This document shows, one piece after another, positions 1-11,390 of a DNA stretch of 64,000 bases; the first letter of the stretch is position 1; every line of letters starts with the position of its first letter. This stretch comes from Stomoxys calcitrans (taxonomy: Eukaryota; Arthropoda; Insecta; Diptera; Muscidae). The translations under genes and the position numbers were made by a program. Under the pieces are notes generated by a model. The model made no database searches. It saw nothing but the letters and a program-made list of their open reading frames with translations, and was not told the origin of the DNA. The DNA lies in assembly GCF_963082655.1 (NCBI RefSeq), contig NC_081552.1:123542458-123606457 (forward strand), read 5' to 3'.

Positions 1-622
1 TCTATGCGCGGTAACTCTTTTAAGGCAAACAAAGAATATTAAATAAGAACTATATCAAGTTATGGTCCGATTTGGACCATAAATGAATACTGAACATTGT
101 AGAAGTCATTGTGTAATATTTCAGTTCATTCGGATAAGAATTGCGCTTTGTAGGGGCTCAAAAAGCAAAATCGGGAGATCGGTTTAAATGGGAGCTGTAT
201 CAAGCTATTGATGGATTTAGACCATATTAGACGTATTGAAGGTCATGAGAGAAGCCGTTGTAAAAAATTTCTGCCAAATCGGATGAGAATTGCGCCCTTT
301 AGAATCTCAAGAAGTCAAGATCCCAGATCAGTTTATATAGCAGCTATATCAGGTTATGTTCCGATTTGCGGCATACTTAGAACAGTTATTGGAAGTCATA
401 ATAAAACACCTCATGCAAAAAAACACCTCATCCCAACCGACATACACTAATAGAAAATATTTGTGCAAAGTTTCAAGCGGCTAGCTTTACTCCTTTGAAA
501 GTTCGACAGACAGACGGACGGACGAACAAGGCTAGATCGACTTAAAATGAAATGACGATCAAGAATATATATACTTTATGGGGTCTCAGTATACACCCAT
601 CCTATGGTGGAGGGTATAAAAA
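1..622 (+). mobile_element. DINE/mini-me-like interspersed element, 5' truncated by window edge
   Basis: Two or three diverged units of a roughly 150-bp monomer are visible (GATCGGTTTA...GGGAGCTGTATCA, then GATCAGTTTATATAGCAGCTATATCAGG). They are followed by a short GACA/GACG microsatellite near 508-525, the core that ends TCAAGAATATATATACTTTA (548-577), and the terminal ATGGTGGAGGGTATAAAAA. This is the 3' half of the subfamily called B here. Family assignment rests on the microsatellite-flanked core described for dipteran mini-me elements. Open frames in it are chance products of the repeat. Confidence 0.75.
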
Positions 623-944
623 TTTCTGTAAGCCTAACTCTTCCAAACTTAATTTGTCAAAATACATATGCCGATTACTGTATATATAAATCTGAACCGA
701 TTTACTTCAAATTTATTTTTTTTTCTACATATTCGCCGAATTTCATAAGGATCAGCCTGCCCACTACGCGGAGTGCAACAATGCGACACCTCTTTGGGGA
801 GAAGTTTTTATATATGTCCAAAAATTTTGGGAATTATTATTGAGAATGTTCGGTTAACCGAACAGCCTTGATATGCGTTAATTATTATTAATGTTGCATT
901 TTTCCAAACAAAACAAATGTGCTTTAACAAAATATAAAAACATT
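623..944. other. AT-rich stretch, nothing recognised
   Basis: No coding exon, terminal motif or known repeat is visible here. It lies downstream of the minus-strand host gene. Confidence 0.5.
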
Positions 945-1465
945 TTTATTAACAAAACTTGCAATTTATACTTATATATATATATATTTGAATTTTGTTT
1001 GTGTTCCTGATCATTGAATGAACTTTACAAACGTGGACTAAATACACTCAGCGAATGGTACTCGCTTACAAACTATTCAAATAAAATGCAACAACCTGAC
1101 TGCTAATTTAAGGGCACACTAAATGAGGTAGTGTTATGTTCTCAGAAAAGTATTTACATGTTCAAACATTTTGCTCCAATTGCGACAACTTTTTAGTATT
1201 TTTTTTTTTTATTGAAAGGAGCTTTCTTAAAGTTTAAATTAGAATTATACAGGATATTGACTAACAAATAGATGAAAGTGACAGCAAGAATACGGTTAAA
1301 ATTTCAGTTGTTTTGCAGGTTGCACTACCATTTTTAGTGTACCTGGCTACACTGACTTTTGTGGCTCAATACTAATGCTTATACTAATGTAGCTAATAGT
1401 TGCTTTGATTAAGTTGCTCCATTCCTCGCGAAACGGACAATAAGGAAGTTTCAACAATTAGATCA
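945..1465 (-). other. Probable 3' UTR and downstream flank of the host gene
   Basis: The minus-strand reading frame stops at 1466-1468. Downstream on that strand, AATAAA hexamers lie at 1208-1213 (followed by an A-rich run) and at 945-950. Either could serve as a polyadenylation signal, and no transcript data separate them. The UTR assignment is inference from position. Confidence 0.4.
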
Positions 1466-3348
1466 TTAACTAAAATCGGCAGAAAATGTCGGCATTAGAG
1501 GGACGGAAAACGCAGATTCCTGCTCCACGTACCATTTATTAACGTCCCCAACTATACTTGTCAGTGACTGTGTAGCTTCCTTCACCTGCATATTAGCATT
1601 TTCAAAGTCGAAAATGGTATGGTCTGCTGTATCGAAGTCTATGCTCGTTTCAAATGTTGTGTGTAAAGATCTCTTGTGTTGGGAATGCTCTGGTTGTAAG
1701 GTGGACAAGATCGTACTGAACTCGCCGGGTCGTTTACCCGAGACATATAAAGTAATGACGCTCATATCATCTGCAGGCGGCCCTTCTTTGTGCTTTCGTT
1801 TGTGTTTCTTGCCAGCCCTTCGGGGCTTTGTTTTCTCGGGGGAAGTGTCAATAATGACATCTGAATTTATAACTCCATTTGATTCTGTTGCATCATCACG
1901 AATCGAATTGGAGCCAAACTGTTCGTTTATTAATTGTTGTGGAATGTGAGCATCATTTATATTGATATTGTTCTCCGGCTTAGTTGGCTCATTTATGTGT
2001 TGGAATAACAGCTGTTGCAGCAATAAACTATTTACCATTGGAAGCTGCGATTGGGCAGAAGGAGTAGACACAATGGTGTCTGTAATAAACTCAGTGGCAG
2101 TAATTGTCTCGGCTGTGGTATCATAAATTGTTGTCAGGATTTTCTTTCCTTGAAATGTTATTGGTAATACAGTCGATTTCCCCTCGAAAAGGGTTGTTAC
2201 GTAGGTGGAAGTTCGTGTGACGTATTCAACTGTGGTCTGGGAAGAAGTTGGGCTGACCAGACCATACAGGAGGTTGCTGGGAAATCCTGCATTACCCAAT
2301 AGTAATTGTGAAAGCAGTATATTGGCTAGTGGAGTATCTGCCTGCAGTTGAGGTTGAATTGTGGATACTACTTGGTCAACAGAGTAGGCGGTTGATGGTA
2401 ACACTAAAGAAAATGAAGTTTTTCTTCCTCTTATGCTCGTAGGTGTGAATGTTATGGTCGTAGTGGGAATTTCACGCAGTATGTAATGTATAACTTCAGT
2501 GGCCCCATTTGAATTGATTGACGAGCTCTCAGTGGTTAGAGCCAATGTAGTCTGACCATTGGTGCCGAGGGTCTTTGTATACTGTTGGGGTCCCAAGACC
2601 TCTGTACTGGTTCTTGCAGTCACAATAAGTTTTAATTCCGTTGACTTACCATTAATTATAGGTAGGTATGTTTCCCCCGGTATTACGTGAGTAGCGGTTA
2701 TATATCCACTTCTATCTAATTCCATTACATCATTACTACTTTCATGTGTATTGCGATTTCGGTTTCGGACTTCAGTCTCTCTAAATGTGCCGCCACGAGA
2801 ACGTCCTGCTGGGGAAGATCTACTTCTGTGAGGGATCATATTTCTAGAAGATGTAGCCTCATTATTATTTGCGTGGTTATTTAATCTTCGTTTTCCGGAT
2901 AGCAGCTGCGAAGACGGTGTAGAAGAGGGTCTTTTGCTTTTTATTCCACTACTAGCTTGAGGTTTGCGGAAGGGCGGTCGTTTTGCTGTAGTGACACTTC
3001 TCTCTGTGGTTGCAGGGAATTCTTTTTCGCGTAAAGTAAATTTAGATCTAGAACTGGCATTAGCTGAAACATGTGAAGGCCTTATGACTCTCTTATTTGA
3101 ACCATTTGAATTGTTTGCTGCAGCCTCAGGCTTTTTTGTTCTTGTTCTAAAATTGCCCGTTTGAGGTGGTGGGGCCTTGGTAGTTTCCTCAACTCGTCGC
3201 GGCTCTTCACGAGTTTCGGGAAGAGGTCGTGGTCTTCTAAACCTACTTTTAGAGTTCGTACTTCTTCTCCTCCTTCTATGGTTAGTATCGGTGAAGTTGT
3301 CGATAGTACTATACTTAGTATACTCTATTAAACTATTGCTTGGATCAT
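1466..3348 (-). CDS. Terminal exon of a Ser/Thr-rich secreted-type protein, unknown function
   Basis: The exon starts at 3348, just after a pyrimidine-rich acceptor ending TTTATTTGCAG. Its first two bases complete a codon begun in the upstream exon (phase 1), giving Asp followed by DPSNSLIEYTKYST. The open frame then runs 626 residues to a stop at 1466-1468. An ATG at 3424 lies in the intron and is not the start. A basic run RRRRR sits about 24-28 residues into the exon and could be a furin-type cleavage site; an Arg/Pro/Ser-rich low-complexity region of about 200 residues follows. Further on are Thr-rich segments such as VEYVTRTSTYVTTLFEGKS (near 2190-2245) and TTIYDTTAETITATEFITDT, resembling the repeats of the upstream exon. 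A second basic cluster (KKHKRKHK) lies near the C-terminus. The style recalls arthropod extracellular proteins annotated with DUF4758, but I cannot confirm the family by eye. No enzyme motif is seen. Codon use is ordinary and there is no frameshift, in contrast to the decayed transposon frames around it. Confidence 0.85.
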
Positions 3349-3424
3349 CTGCAAATAAAAAAAGGAAAGGGAAAAGAATATTTTGTGGATAAGTATTTTC
3401 TTTCGCAAGATACTTTGAACTCAT

Positions 3425-3587
3425 ATTTTTTTGAGTTTACACTTTACAAAATAGTATTCCTTTGGCAAAACTGCAGCAATTATTATTTATAAAACTATTC
3501 GAAACCTTTCCACATTATAGGACGTACATTATATCTAGGGAAAAAGAACGATATTTAAATCGCATCGAAACATTCAGTTATAGGCTA
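3425..3587. other. Intron sequence, nothing recognised
   Basis: AT-rich sequence between the acceptor region of the terminal exon and the Helitron 3' end at 3588. Confidence 0.5.
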
Positions 3588-4990
3588 CTAGTTGGTCATG
3601 GTCCGCTGTGCCTTCTCTCACTCTCTTATTTTATATGAGCCCTATACTGGCACGGTCAGGAGAAAAGTCCCGTTTGGGGTGCTGGTACGGTCTTTTAGAT
3701 GTTTTTATGGGGTTGAGGTGGACCCCATGTGTCAGATTCCTTCTCTTGTCTCAAATACCATTCAGTTGAGCCTAATATTGTCATTATTGATTTAAATTAT
3801 CATTTAGCGGGCTTTGAAGGTGGGGCGGCCGCCCTAGACACCTTAAATAAATATACCAAACAAAATTTCGCTTAAATCACCCACCCATATCCGAAGTCTG
3901 GCTTTTTTGAAAATAGAGTAAGGGGAGGATCCACCCATTAAAGTTTGGATGTTGGATCTACTTCATTCTCTTGATTTTGGTGGTGGATTGGAATAGCCTA
4001 ACCCTTTGCCTCGAAAGTGGATATCAGATTCATTCTCTACTCTCAAAAGCCACATTTGAGTTATATATTGCTACAGTCGGTATATGGTTTAGTCGGTGTG
4101 GTTTAGGGGGAGTTTCTGAAGTGATACGTCCCTGATGGCCATAAAACAGATATCAGATTTGAGTCCCTTTTATCATTAATGCACAAATATGTGCCGTTTT
4201 AGAGGTATGTAGGGTGGGGCGGCCACTCACGCACTTAGACCTGAAAAAATATGAGCATCGTGATCTACTCTCAAATTTCTTTTGTTTGAGCCCCAATTGC
4301 CATTGGTTTAGGTGTAGTTTATGGGGTGAGACGATCCCTGAATACTTGGCATCAAAATTTGATATCAAATTCGTATTCTACTATCAAATACCTTATATTT
4401 ATTGCCATTGTAGGCAAACATGGCCGGTTTGAAGAAAGATTAGGATGTGTACCGTGAAATAATATCAGCATTGTGCTGAAGCACGATTTTGTTTGAGACC
4501 TATATAGTCAAATTTGAAGGTGGCTATCAAGATATTCAGGGCTTTGGGTCTCGTTCAGATGCACACTGACTAATTTTGTTTTGTTTTGATTGTCTACATA
4601 AAAATCATATTTCAAAGCTACCACTTGGTATAGCACATTTTTAAAGATCCACTAGTCCTCCTGTGTGTATCCCAATTTGAGGGTTAAAAGTGTACTCACC
4701 TACCAACGACCTTATATTGCTGTCCTATTCTATCCAGATCTGCCTTAATTTTTTGTTTTTAAATTATTGTTTTGGGTTGGATGGGGAGGAGAGGGGGATT
4801 GCCACAGACACGTCCTTTCATTTAAATACAACATATTCTCGGTCATCCTCCATGCCAGTTTGGTGTTGTTTTTATTGGGAAGAGAGGGTCGGTCCCGCCT
4901 AAGACCCAAAAGACAATTTATTTCAGTCCTTCAATGTCGATATCTATATGTCCGGCTGACGACAGGACGTCAGCGCGACCCAGATAGTTA
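3588..4990 (-). mobile_element. Helitron-like non-autonomous element, 3' end intact, 5' end unclear
   Basis: The minus-strand 3' end reads ...GGCACAGCGGACC...CAACTAG|T, with CTAG at 3588-3591 followed by T. This is the terminal CTRR followed by T expected of Helitrons. Preceding sequence has the PyGC-rich block 'cgctgtgccttctctcactc', a diverged form of the block in the other Helitrons here. The interior (3780-4560) matches, in reverse complement, 28200-28920 of the Helitron at 27192. Shared stretches include TGGATGTTGGATCTACTTC and GGTGGCTATCAAGATATTCA. No Rep/helicase coding sequence is present. The left boundary near 4990 is approximate. Confidence 0.65.
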
Positions 4991-5038
4991 AATCGTTATA
5001 TCAACATTAGATCCGAACTATAATGTCATAGACCATTC

Positions 5039-7410
5039 CTTCACTTACTTACTTTAATTGGCTATGACAGAACATTTGTTCCACTAGTCGAACGTAGAAT
5101 AGCGTTCCAAGCGCCTCGATCTTCTGCGCTCAATCTAAAATCTCTGACACCAAGTTTCAATTTGTCTCCCACCACTTGATGTTTCCATCAGGCTTTTGGT
5201 GCTCCAGGTTTGCGTGTTTTCCTTCAAAAGACTTCTTTGCTGGAGCTTCTTCATCCATTCTGACAACATGAACTAGCCAACGCAGCCGTTGTATTTTGAT
5301 GCGTGTAACTATGCTTTCGTCGTCATACTGCGTACTGTTCATATGACGCCTATATTCTTCATTAACGCAAATTGTTCCATATATTTTACGAAGATTCTTT
5401 CTCTCAAATACTTCAAGCACTGCCTCAGCTGCTTTCACAAGTACCCATGCCTCAGAACCATATAACAACACGGATAGTATCAGTGTTTTGTATAGTGTTA
5501 TCTTCGTCTGTCGAGAGGTGGCCTTGTTTCTAAACTGCTTACTTAGTCCAAAGTAGCATCTGTTTGCCAGTATTATTCTTCCCTTTATCTCAAAATTGGT
5601 GTCATTTGTTTCGGTTACGTCGGTGCCGAGGTAAATAAAGTTACTGACTATCTCAAGGTTGTGGTTCCCAACTTTCTCCATTTTCTTTATCTGCTCGGTT
5701 GTACGTCGGCTTATCTCCATTTACAACCAGACCCATTTTCACTGACTCTCTTTCGATTCTTTCAAAGGCTGCAGTTACTACTTCCGGTGACCTACTTATG
5801 TTGTCAATGTCGTCGGCAAAGGCGAGTAACATGTGTTCTCTTGTGATTAGTGTGTCATATCTTTTCACATCTGCATCTCGTATAATCTTCTCCAGCAGCA
5901 CGTTAAAGAGATCACACGATGGGTCTACTTGTCTGAAACCTCGCTTGGTTTTGAATGGTTCGGAGAGATTGTTTCCTATTCTTACTGAGGAACGCGTTTA
6001 AGCAAGTGTCATCCTGAGTCTTATTAATTTTACAGGAATACAAACTCAGACATGGCTTAAAATACCTTTGAACGTATAGGGCTATCGAAAGCGGTTTTGT
6101 AGTCAACAAAGAAATGGTAGGTGTTGATTTGTCCATCTCGAGTCTTTTCCAGGATTTGGCGCAGTGTGAATATCTGGTCCAGGGTGGATTTACCAGGTCT
6201 AAAGCCGCATTGATAGCGCCCAATTATCTCATTGACTTTAGGTTTTAATCTTTTACATAGTACGCTCGAGAGTATCTTGTATGCGATGGGGAGGAGACTT
6301 ATTCCTCTGTAGTTGGCACATTCCGTCTTATCTCCTTTCTTGTGTACGGGACATTATATGCTGAGGTTCCAATCATCGGCTATGCGTTTTCTAGCCAGAT
6401 TGCGAGACAATGCATACGCCTTATCAGCGTGTTGCCTCCGGTCTTAAATAGTTAAGCGGGTAAACCGTCGGCTCTTGCTGTCTTGTTCTTCTTCAGTCTG
6501 ATCACTGCTACTTAGACCTCATTGTGCCTAGGAGGTAAACGTTCATACCATCATCAGGTTCTGCGGTATCCTCTTCGACGCTAGTAGTTGGATTAAAAGT
6601 TCTTTCTATATCCTCAGCACGCCATGTGTGTCAGTTACAAGATTTCCTTTTTTGTCTCTATAGGAGGATGTGCCTGTACCAAAGCCATAGGTTTGATGTT
6701 TAATTGTTTCGTATAATTTCCGGTAGATCTGGAGCAAAATGTTTTAGTCTCCGACTAACCACAAATCCACAGCCAAATTCATGCCTCGTGTTATCGCAGT
6801 TATGGTATAGTTCGTCACCGTTTGGTGTTGTAGTGACGCCATTCCCAGTCCATCGCATTTCCTATAAGGCGGTAATATCTGCCTTGTACTTCTTTAATAC
6901 ATCCGCCAGCGGGTATACTGCACCTTCTCTATAAAAAGTGCATACATTCCAGGTGCATGGTCCTTTTTTCGTTTGCGTGGGTCGTCTACGTTGGGGGGTC
7001 CCTTTTTATTATTCCTTTGTTTTTCATAGATTTACGCGGGCGGGTTACTGACCCAGCGCCACAACCCCATTGGTTTTGTGGGATTGCACATGTATCCCTC
7101 GTTGTGCCGAGCCGCTTGCTCCAAGATCCGACGCTTGCCTTCAGCCGCCCCTAACCTGGGAACAGACGCTGATGATGGCCATTGGTTGTTTGAAGGCGCC
7201 AATAACTCCCCTTGTCATCTCGAGTATCATTGGTATTCAGTATTTAAACAAGAGCCAGTGCCACCTGAATCCTCACTGAGACTCTCCTCTCGAAAATCGC
7301 CGACCGCCCGCGGCCGCATTTGCAGCTATTCCGCATAAAAACGGAGCTTTCCACCATCCGCAATTCCAACCTGTGGACGCTTGTGGAATATTGGAAGATT
7401 CCCGTGGTAA
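5039..7410 (-). mobile_element. Non-LTR retrotransposon copy with endonuclease and RT remains (LINE family 1), decayed
   Basis: Read on the minus strand, an endonuclease-like stretch (TWNV..., then YKADITAL, EMRWTGNGVTTTPNGDELY) lies at about 6720-6960. RT follows, with NYRGISLLPIAYKILSSV near 6250-6320, CGFRPGKSTLDQIF near 6190-6215, and the catalytic block FVDYKTAFDS near 6090-6120. The catalytic FADD box is at 5809-5820. A C-terminal region with FIYLGTDVTETND, LYKTLILSVLLYGSEAW and RLRWLVHVVRMDE lies at 5230-5640. The 3' end is an AAGT-type tandem tail at about 5039-5062. Such simple-repeat tails occur in RTE-type LINEs, but the clade is not settled. Internal deletions and frameshifts separate endonuclease from RT, so the copy is dead. 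Sequence 6960-7410 is probably the element's 5' region. Copies of the 3' part recur at 24836, 30590 and 48440. Confidence 0.8.
5157..5901 (-). pseudogene. Reverse transcriptase C-terminal region of LINE family 1 (two overlapping frames)
   Basis: Frame 5653-5901 carries the RT active-site segment LLAFADDIDNISRSPEVV. Frame 5157-5720 carries the thumb and C-terminal part with NFIYLGTDVTETNDTNFEIK, the conserved LYKTL...LLYGSEAW and IQRLRWLVHVVRMDEEAP. The two frames overlap by about 70 bp in different registers, so one frameshift breaks the polyprotein. In an intact element this region would belong to one ORF with endonuclease and RT. No start codon here is meaningful. Confidence 0.8.
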
Positions 7411-7429
7411 CGATGGACACCACATAAGT

Positions 7430-7893
7430 CGGAAATCAAAGTTCCATAGGTTACTTAACATCAAAATTTTATACCAACTTCGTGTTTGTGGGGTACCACG
7501 AGGTGGTATACAAAATTTCACTAAAATCGGTGCACGCATCTCCGAGATCTGAATTTTTTGAAAATTGTGGTAAGAGGGAGGGTCCACCCCCCCTTTGGAT
7601 ATCAAACAAAATAAGTACCCTGTTTTCACCAGAACCCTAAAATCTAAAATCTGTGAAAATTTCATGAAAATATCTCTTATTTAAACCCCAATAAGTAAAA
7701 GTCCTATGTGGTGGATTCCCACAGACTTGATCTCAAAAGTGAAAATCAATTTCGTGGTCTACTACCAGAGACCTTTCTATACTACCATGGTCGGTAAATA
7801 TATCCGATCTGAGGGGTATTTTGGGGGTTGGGTGACCCAAAAGCACTTAGTCCCACAATTGGATATCAGATTCGCTTTCTACTCTCAAATACG
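7430..7893 (-). mobile_element. Helitron-derived fragment
   Basis: It shares ordered blocks with the reverse complement of 26690-27070, for example AAACCCCAATAAGTAAAA, GGTGGATTCCCACAGACTTG and TTGGATATCAGATTCGCTTT. Neither terminal motif is present. It stops abruptly where mariner coding sequence begins. Confidence 0.6.
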
Positions 7894-8473
7894 TCCAAGC
7901 ATGGTGAACCAGCTCAAACCACTTCAAAGGCTGATATCCACCAAAAGAAGGTTATGCTGTCTGTTTGGTGGGATTGGAAGGGTGTGGTATATTTTGAGCT
8001 GCTTCCAAAGAACCAAACGATTAATTCGGATGTTTACTGTCAACAATTGGACAAATTGAATACAGAATTGGTCAACCGTAAAGGTGTCATATTCCACCAG
8101 GACAACGCTAGACCGCACACATCTTTGGTCACTCGCCAAAAACTGAGTGAGCTTGGCTGGGAACTTTTGATGCATCCACCATATAGCCCTGACCTTGCCC
8201 CATCAGACTACCATTTATTTCGATCTTTGCAGAACTCCTTAAATGGTAAAACGTTCGGCAATGATGAGGCTATAAAATCGCACTTGGTTCAGTTTTTTGC
8301 AGATAAAGGCCAGAAGTTCTATGAGCGTGGAATACTAAATTTGCCAGGAAGATGGCAAAAGGTTATCGAACAAAATGGCAATTATATATTTGATTAAAGT
8401 TCATTCTAAGTTTTATTAAAAATGCATTTAATTTTTTTAAAAAAAATCCGCAATTACTTTTTGGGCAACCCAA
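7894..8473 (+). mobile_element. Mariner transposon, 5'-truncated, with C-terminal transposase half and 3' TIR
   Basis: From about 7894 to the stop at 8395-8397 the frame is uninterrupted and encodes the C-terminal half of a mariner transposase. It includes LSVWWDWKGVVYFELLP, the second catalytic Asp in FHQDNARPHTS, and the third in YSPDLAPSDYHLF. The two Asp are separated by 34 residues, the DD34D spacing of mariner. The N-terminal DNA-binding half and the first catalytic Asp are missing. The upstream part of the open frame (7828-7893) is Helitron-derived, so the apparent start is an accident of fusion. The 3' terminal repeat AATCCGCAATTACTTTTTGG...CAACCCAA ends at 8473 and is followed by a TA at 8474-8475. 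The element cannot be autonomous. Confidence 0.85.
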
Positions 8474-8479
8474 TAAATA

Positions 8480-8761
8480 CTGTATGATCAATTTTGGCCA
8501 CTCTGCCTTCTTTCTGTTCATGTTGGCTTCCCCCAATCAGCGCCATTTAGTGGCTGTTTTCAATTGGATCAACTAAATCTATTTGAAAACAACCTGTAGA
8601 TGGCGCTAAGTAAAATGTTAGTGCTACTACTCGCTTGAAGTGGCTTAACGTCTATAACATTGACCAACCTATTTTGATACCAAATTATTATTTTTAGGTT
8701 ACTGTGGTTACTCCGAGTTCTGGTGTTTTTTAAGAAAGGAAATTGTAGAGATTTTTCACAC
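8480..8761 (+). repeat. Dispersed repeat with an imperfect hairpin; second copy inverted at 26400-26600
   Basis: Two arms, GCGCCATTTAGTGGCTGTTTTC (near 8540) and GAAAACAACCTGTAGATGGCGC (near 8585-8606), fold on each other around a short loop. The same unit, including flanking TACTGTATGATCA and TGGCTTAACGTC, occurs in reverse orientation at 26400-26600. The size and foldback suggest a MITE or other small non-autonomous element. No target duplication was identified. Confidence 0.6.
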
Positions 8762-9470
8762 ATGGTAATGGTACTGAATTAGTCAACAGAAAGTTCATTT
8801 CATATCTGAAAAAATATGGAATTATTCGTCACCTAATCGTACCATTCACGCCGCAGCAGAATGGCATAGCAGAACGATTCAATCGAACGTTAGTTGAGAT
8901 GGTAAGATGCATGCTTATCGGAACAAATCTCGATGAAAGTCTATAGGCAGAAAATATATATACAGTGCCATATCTTCGAAGTCGTTCACCTACTAAGGCG
9001 TTGACGAACAATACACCATACGAAGATTTTGGTGGTATCAAACCAAAGATATCACGTCTGAAAGTATTTGGATCAAAAGCCATTGCACTGAATAAAAGCC
9101 AAATAATGCAATTTGCCAATAGAGCTAAGGAATATACTACGGTAGGATACTCGAATCTTCAGAAGCATATTGGTTGTTCGACAAGGAAAAACGAGTCGTT
9201 TATTACATTGAAAAATAGGTGAAAAGAAAATATCTCGATTCCTTCAATATTGGTTTTGTTAGCAATGAACAAGAATTTTATGAGATTTTAAATCCTGAAT
9301 CGGAGATGACATCCCAAAGAGGTCAAGGTCGACTACGAGGACAAAAACACGCTAAATAGGGTATATGCCTGTGATTTCCAGATTCCAGAGACTGTTACAG
9401 AAGCGTTATGTAGTAAATATGCAAATGAGTGGTGGTATGCAATCAATTTGAATATGCGTCATTCATAGCA
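8762..9470 (+). pseudogene. Copia integrase and start of RT, broken
   Basis: The frame gives the C-terminal part of a Ty1/copia integrase core, including the QQNGIAERFNRTL block that carries the catalytic Glu (the E of AER). The adjoining GIKPKISRLKVFG segment is typical of copia. An internal TAG near 8944 and loss of frame after 9222 make it non-functional. A short RT N-terminal stretch follows at 9360-9440 before the Helitron boundary at 9473. Confidence 0.75.
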
Positions 9471-9472
9471 AA

Positions 9473-11390
9473 CTAGCTGACCCGGGCCCGCTCCGCTGCG
9501 CCTTCTTTTACTTTATATGGAACAAAAGTTTCCTTGGAATATTTATATTCGACAATTAAAAATCTTTTAGTGAAATACCGTGCAACGAAAATAGTATATC
9601 GCTGGACTAAAAGTTTAACAATATAAGAGCCTTTATCTGAATCCCATATGGTCTTTATTGGTCTACAAATTTAAGTTTGGATATAAGGTGTACTCCATTC
9701 TTAAAATACTTCATTTCAGCCCGTCTACTCACGATTTCTAATTGAGTGGTGTTTTCGGGGGAGAGGTGGTACTTGGCCCTGAAAAAATATCAGCATCGTG
9801 CTCTTCTCTCAAATACCAATTATTTAAACCCCATATTGCCATTGGCTAAAGAGGAGTTTATAGGATGAGGCGTCCCCCAAACACATGGCTCTAAAATAGG
9901 TTATCAAATTCGTTTTTTAATCTTAAAAACCTTTTATTTGAGCCACATATAAACACATAGTCTAAATTTGGTTATCAAATACGTATTATACTCCCAAATA
10001 CCTTTATTTAAGCCCCATATTGCGATGGTCACTAAAAAATTGCTGTTTATGGGGTATTTTGGGAAAGGGGTAGACACCCAGAAAATTGGTCCCGAAAATG
10101 GGTATCAATTCTTGATCTACCCCCCAATTCCTTTCATTTAAGCCTCATATTGACATGGTCGGTAAATATGCCCGATTTAGGAGTGTTTTGGGGATTGCGG
10201 TGGTCCCCCCAAACACTAAGCCCGGAAAATATATCAGCAACGTGCTCTATTCTCATATATCTATGTATCATTTATTTGAACCCCATATTGCCATTGCCCT
10301 CAATATTGGATATCAAATTCGTTTTCTAATCTCATTTAAACTCCTTATTGCAAAAGTCAGCAAATATGTCCGGTTTGAGGTATTGGCCCTAAAAACTATG
10401 AATATTTAGTTCCACTGTCTTGAAGACCCAAATTGTCTTGGTGAGCAAATACGTCCTATTTGGGGGTTGTTATGGTGGTGGGACGCCCCCTAGACAGTTG
10501 GCCCCTAATGTTGATATCAGATACGTGGTCTACTCCCAAATACCTTTAATTTGAGCCCCATATTTCCATAGTCGGCAAACATGACCAGCTTGGGGGGTGT
10601 TTTGTAGGATGGGCGGTCACTCAGTGAGTTGGCCTTGAAAATATATATCGGATTCGTGTTCCACTTTAAAAACCCTCTTATTGAGTTTTTGGTGAGAGAT
10701 GGCCCCCCAAACACTTGGTCCCATATTTGGATATCAGATTCGTATTCTACATGCAAATACCTTTTATTTAAGCCCAATATTCCCATTGTCACTAAATAAG
10801 TCCTGTTTGGGGTTTGTTTTGGGAAAGGGGTGGATCCCCAGAAACGTGATCCCACTCTTGGATTTCAGATCCGTATTCTACTCGCAAAAATTTGTTTACC
10901 TTTCATTTGAGTCCCATAGTGCCATGGTCGATTAATTTGTCCAATTTAGTGGTATTTTGGGGCTTGGGTGGTCCCCCTAGTTTGGTCCGACAATTGGATA
11001 TCAGATACGTTTTCTTATCCTAAATACCTTTCATTTGAGTCCCATATTGTCGTTATTGGTCTAAATATATGTTTGGTAGGTTTTAGAGTGGGGCAGCCCC
11101 CTAGGTACCCCATCCGAAATTTGGATACGAAATTTTTGTTTTTAGGGTACTATATGAGACCACACAAAATTTCGATTAAATCGCACCACCCATCTCCGAG
11201 ACCTGGCGTTTCTGAAAATTAGGTCCGGTTAGATATCAAAAAATGTAGTACCCTATTTTCACCACGGGGTCATTATGCACCATCTGTGAAAATTTCAAGA
11301 AAATCGGTTCAGCCGTTTCTGAGTCTATAAGGAACACACAAACATACAAACAAACAAACAAATCTACAAACAAACACAAATTGATTTTTA
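9473..11390 (-). mobile_element. Helitron-like element inserted in the copia carcass
   Basis: The minus-strand 3' end is GCGCAGCGGAGCGGGCCCGG followed by GTCAGCTAG, with CTAG at 9473-9476. A GC-rich palindrome (CGGGCCCG) precedes the terminal 10 bases. The opposite end has TGAACCGATTTTCTTGAAAT near 11290-11315 and an AAACAAACA tract, then stops at the start of a DINE-type element at about 11391. The terminal TC is therefore lost or overwritten. The interior is a diverged tandem array of units of about 130-190 bp containing TTGGATATCAGATTCGT and TTTGAGCCCCATATTGCCAT. No protein is encoded. Confidence 0.75.

Noticed and set aside
1614..3392. Plus-strand frames opposite the terminal exon (for example 1614-1949, 2964-3164, 3177-3392)
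   Set aside because: They are antisense shadows of the minus-strand exon.
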